A stretch of DNA of 64,000 bases, from contig JAGYXB010001049.1 in NCBI GenBank assembly GCA_022495005.1, positions 62,001 to 126,000 on the forward strand, written 5' to 3'. This DNA comes from Rhyacophila brunnea. Lineage: Eukaryota > Arthropoda > Insecta > Trichoptera > Rhyacophilidae. Positions within the stretch are counted from its first letter, which is position 1. Each line of letters begins with the position of its first letter. The notes under the pieces were generated by a model. That model was not told the origin of the DNA. It made no database searches and saw only the letters and a list, made by a program, of their open reading frames with translations. A program made the translations under genes and the position numbers. Positions 60,668 through 64,000 of this stretch are shown here, one piece after another.

Positions 60668-60765
60668 TAGGGTGTTCAACCCCGGAATCCCGATTCGGGG
60701 ATCCAGATCTGTTTAATGATGCCGAAATTCCGGGATCGAAAGTGCTGAAATTCGTAATTATCTCT
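60668..60765. repeat. Single hAT-like terminus
   Basis: TAGGGTGTTCAACCCCGGAA and TCCCGATTCGGGGATCC fit the outer part of a hAT element (YARNG start, CCCGG-rich). No matching right end was found before 61.3 kb. Confidence 0.4.
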
Positions 60766-61367
60766 CTCCTATTTCTAAATCAAAATGTCCCTACATTTTT
60801 TTACTACAATTTTCACTATATTTTACTACATTATTGGAGTTCAGAGTCGAATATTTTTTAATGACTATAGTGGACATAGATAGCATAATGGCCAAATCAT
60901 AATAAAATCACGTATTTTTTTTGTTCATTAAATATTTTTGTTTCATGAATATAAGGATTAAATTTTTTGTCTGGTATTGCAGTCCTTAACACACACACAC
61001 ACACTAATATTATTAGCCGTTTTTTATACAATGTGATATCTAATAATATTATTGTAAATATTTCTAATTCTAAGGTATATTAAAATTGTCTTGTGTTATG
61101 CGTTAACTGTAGAAGTGAATGTTTAAAAGATTTTTTTTCAATCCGTAATCATTTCGGTCTTATCTTTGAAAGTACGAATGCATGTTTATTCATCAACTCC
61201 CATCAGCATTTAGATGTACTGTACCTATCACAATTGGTCAAACTCTTCAACCAACACATTAAAGATGGGTGTTTCTATAACATGAGGTGCGACGGTGTTG
61301 CTAGTATCGCGATGTGAATATTTCCGGTGTATTGCGATCTATTAGTTCTCCGAATCGCCACATCTTC

Positions 61368-61849
61368 ATGGCTCGAAATGGATCGGCCGGAACGGAGCGC
61401 AGCATTCGTAAGAAATGAAGACTATCGTTCCGTCTCGTGGAAATAATAAAAATTGAATTTTGGTTTGTGATTTTTTAAGAAAGTATAGTTCAATTCATGG
61501 ACTTCACACTTTCAAAATCTTTAGGGTCTGTGGATATACTATATATTAACGATTAATTAGTTAAACAGTCATAAATAAACTTTTGTTTGTAAGTACATAT
61601 TAGAGATGTCCTGTGGAAAGAAAAGAGAATAAATATATTTTGAAATTCGTTATATTTTTCGTAGCGATGATTACCTGGCTTGATAATTGCCTTGTCTGTA
61701 TAATCATAAGTTGATATGCATGTCAGAAATTCATAAACTCGTATTGCATTTATCAGTCCAAGATAGATATAAAAAAACTAGCACATTTTAATATTGTCGG
61801 AAAATTATCGAGCGGGTCCGGTTCGTAAAATTTTCCGTTTCGGGGGCTG
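61368..61849. repeat. MITE family D, copy 2
   Basis: GGCTCGAAATGGATCGGCC, GTTCCGTCTCGTGGAAAT and GGGTCCGGTTCGTAAAATTT in the same order as 51939-52172, with a longer AT-rich middle. Confidence 0.75.
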
Positions 61850-63192
61850 TCGGCACCTTATGTTATAGTTGTCGATATCTACAATAAAATTTCGATTCAC
61901 GTGTATATTTTTACACATTCGGTTTTTAGAATATCTGTGAGTATTATTGGTTTATATATTTTTTTAATGTATGTGATTATGTACGTAATCGTAAAACTAC
62001 AGACGTGTCAATCCTGGTTGGTCGATGTGACGAGAAAGATACGCTTTAATACGCTGGGAATTCGTCCAATAGTGCGTCACTGTAGCACGCCGCGTGGGTT
62101 GGTCGCCCGTGCATCACCCCACTGCGTTGGTACAAGAAATATCTACGTGATCTGACATGGCAAGACTAGTGAGATGTTGTACTGGTCAAAGGTATATGGT
62201 ATTACCTTATCTGTTCCTTATGCTCCAATACCAGGATGAAGTACATGAGTAAATGCGGTATATACAACAGCTTAATAGGTCGCTCCATTAGCATGCAATT
62301 AGAGTGTAAAATTGTGCAACTTTATTTTAACAAAAAATACTGTATTCTTTAGTGTAATGTTTAAGATATACTGTTCTTTTGATTATTTTAAGGCATATTT
62401 TATCAAGCAATGCAGAGAAGAAGAAAATTCTTAAATCCTTAAACTCATTCCAACTAATAATTATTTTAATTTATCCGTTTAATAATTTAGATAGTCTAAC
62501 AATATCTTGTGGAAAAGTTATAAATATATTTTGGTTATTTAATGGCGACCGGGTTGAAACGTGATTATGAATTTCTCCAAAGGATTAAGTCATTATGAAA
62601 ACAAAACTGTTTCACCGCAATCTGGACTAAAATAACAAAATTCCAGCCAGAGTGACAAATTTCGTGGTTAGTGGATACTCATACAAAAGTATACTTATAC
62701 TATATATCTATTTAAGTCTGATGTTTTATAAACGGACGTACGAGTTGGCTGGTTCTCAAAGGGATAATTAAAATAAAAAATAAATACTGAATATTTTATT
62801 AATTATTTTAATATACATAACTCATCTCGGCCACTTTTGATGAATACCTCAGCTTGTCTCATTGATCTAGCGGGACCTTAGTCACCCTTTAAGTCTTTTA
62901 ATGTCTCTTGGGTATCACTGGAATATTATGAAATTTGTCCAGCAGTGACCTGTTTTTCGAGTGATGTGATCTGTCCATCTCAATGCATAATGATATGCTT
63001 GATTATTGTCAATAATTTCTCGTAACAATTGATTTTTTTTTAATTGAAATTAATCCAAAGAATATTAGAAAAATGTATAATTTCCTATAACCTACTTCAA
63101 GTTATCGAAATGTTATTTAAACACACATCAACATTAGCAGTCGTAGCTAACTGGTGGACGCAGAAGGCTGATGTGACTCTTCATATATTACT
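61850..63192. other. Gene-free stretch
   Basis: No gene or repeat recognised; the 84-codon frame at 61901-62155 shows no family features. Confidence 0.45.
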
Positions 63193-63258
63193 TCGGCCCT
63201 AGTAGTCCAGTGCGTAAGGCACTGGCTTTTCATCCGAGGGCCTCGAGTTCGATTCTCG
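63193..63258 (+). repeat. tRNA-like (SINE head) fragment
   Basis: TAGTCCAGTGCGTAAGG is A-box-like and GAGTTCGATTC is a good B-box at the usual spacing. The 5' arm GGCCCTA has no partner after the T-arm, where sequence switches straight into the MITE at 63259, so this is not a functional tRNA gene. Confidence 0.55.
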
Positions 63259-63640
63259 TAATAAAAAGGATTTCAAGTTATACACATTTATATTATTTAT
63301 AAAAATCGATGTTTTTTAAAATAGATATAAAAAATATTAAAACTATGAATTAGTCAAAAATCTGTTAGGTGATGCTTAGAAAACTTAATAAACTAAATTT
63401 TAATAATAAATATGACCGTAAAATATATGTAATAATAGGGTGCGGTCTGATTCAACAAATTCATATTTTATTAATTTTTTTACAATTGTAAGTTTATCTT
63501 TGACTTAAAATAAAAAATATTTTTCTTTTTAATGTTTTCAGACACATATTTATTCATTTATACAGTTGAAATTGTAAATTATCAAAAAAATGTCTCAAAT
63601 TGTGAGCTTCGTATTTTTCCGCTAGGTGCCTCTTTAAAAA
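63259..63640. repeat. Foldback MITE of the 1173 family, copy 2 (left side truncated)
   Basis: From AATAAAAAGGATTTCAAGTT onwards it follows 1304-1650, ending TGTCTCAAATTGTGAGCTTC then GTATTTTTCCGCTAGGTGCC. The left inverted arm is missing; a tRNA-like fragment joins instead. Confidence 0.8.
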
Positions 63641-64000
63641 AGGCTCAGTGAAGACTTCGCCTTAAGCTTAGGTGTTTGTTTCTCTTCTATTACTAAATGC
63701 ATTAGGTACTGTATCACTACACTACTGTTATTGGGACTCATGGCCTGTTGAGTGTTAAAATATAATATATTTTATGTACCTATATCTAACCTTCTATATA
63801 ATTATTTATTTATTTTATTATTATTATTTATTTTGATAATTCACCTTTTAAGGCATATCCAACATTTGTACAGTTATAGCTATAAGAATCAATTAATGCT
63901 ACATAGCCCCAAAACAACAAAAAAGTCTTCTAACATGATTTGTAACCACGGTACTGTAAGATTTTTGATAAAACAACGGTAATATCTTTTTATGAAATAA
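63641..64000. other. No recognised feature to the window end
   Basis: AT-rich; a 76-codon frame at 63752-63982 is low-complexity and not supported. Confidence 0.5.

Noticed and set aside
63193..63258. Functional tRNA gene
   Set aside because: A and B boxes are present but the acceptor stem has no partner.

Overview
The window looks like a piece of an AT-rich arthropod (very probably insect) nuclear genome. The genes are spliced with GT-AG introns, animal housekeeping proteins are recognisable, and much of the rest is DNA transposons (mariner, pogo/Tigger, hAT), tRNA-derived SINEs and LINE scraps. Runs such as GTACCTACCTA are common; these are typical of several Lepidoptera and Hemiptera, so the order is not settled. 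A decayed transposase-like gene at 3.7-4.5 kb resembles a family I associate with Hemiptera, which is only a weak hint.

Three host genes can be modelled. (1) The 3' end of a C2orf42 homologue (+, 1-1140, three exons, 5' part off the window). (2) A complete XPR1 phosphate exporter (-, 28502 down to 13432, 11 exons, 669 aa). (3) A complete SIL1 nucleotide-exchange factor (+, 29858-33183, two exons, 477 aa, C-terminal KEEL ER-retention signal). XPR1 and SIL1 are divergent with about 1.36 kb between their start codons. I see no functional link between them; SIL1 acts in the ER lumen and XPR1 is a membrane phosphate exporter.

Layout: 1-1.1 kb C2orf42; 1.2-2.6 kb a foldback MITE and a possible LTR scrap; 2.84-8.62 kb a 5.8-kb element with 26-bp terminal inverted repeats, a TA target duplication and subterminal repeats, carrying a decayed transposase-like gene and invaded by a mariner with an intact transposase and by a SINE; 8.6-13.4 kb largely empty; 13.4-28.5 kb XPR1 with transposons in most large introns; 28.5-29.9 kb divergent upstream region; 29.9-33.2 kb SIL1 with a SINE and a hAT remnant in its intron; 33.2-41.6 kb 3' flank, several MITEs, a LINE end and a five-copy 127-bp minisatellite; 41.6-44.1 kb a tandem duplication with a one-sided deletion pattern; 44.5-64 kb a gene desert with two decayed mariner copies, a Penelope-like reverse-transcriptase scrap, a tandem array of LINE 3' ends and more MITEs. 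From 33.2 kb to the end I find no host gene.

The best candidate for something under-described is the 5.8-kb TIR element. The most puzzling pattern is the 41.6-44.1 kb duplication, where one copy carries every deletion and almost no substitutions separate the copies. All calls come from reading the sequence and from memory of protein families; no database search was run.
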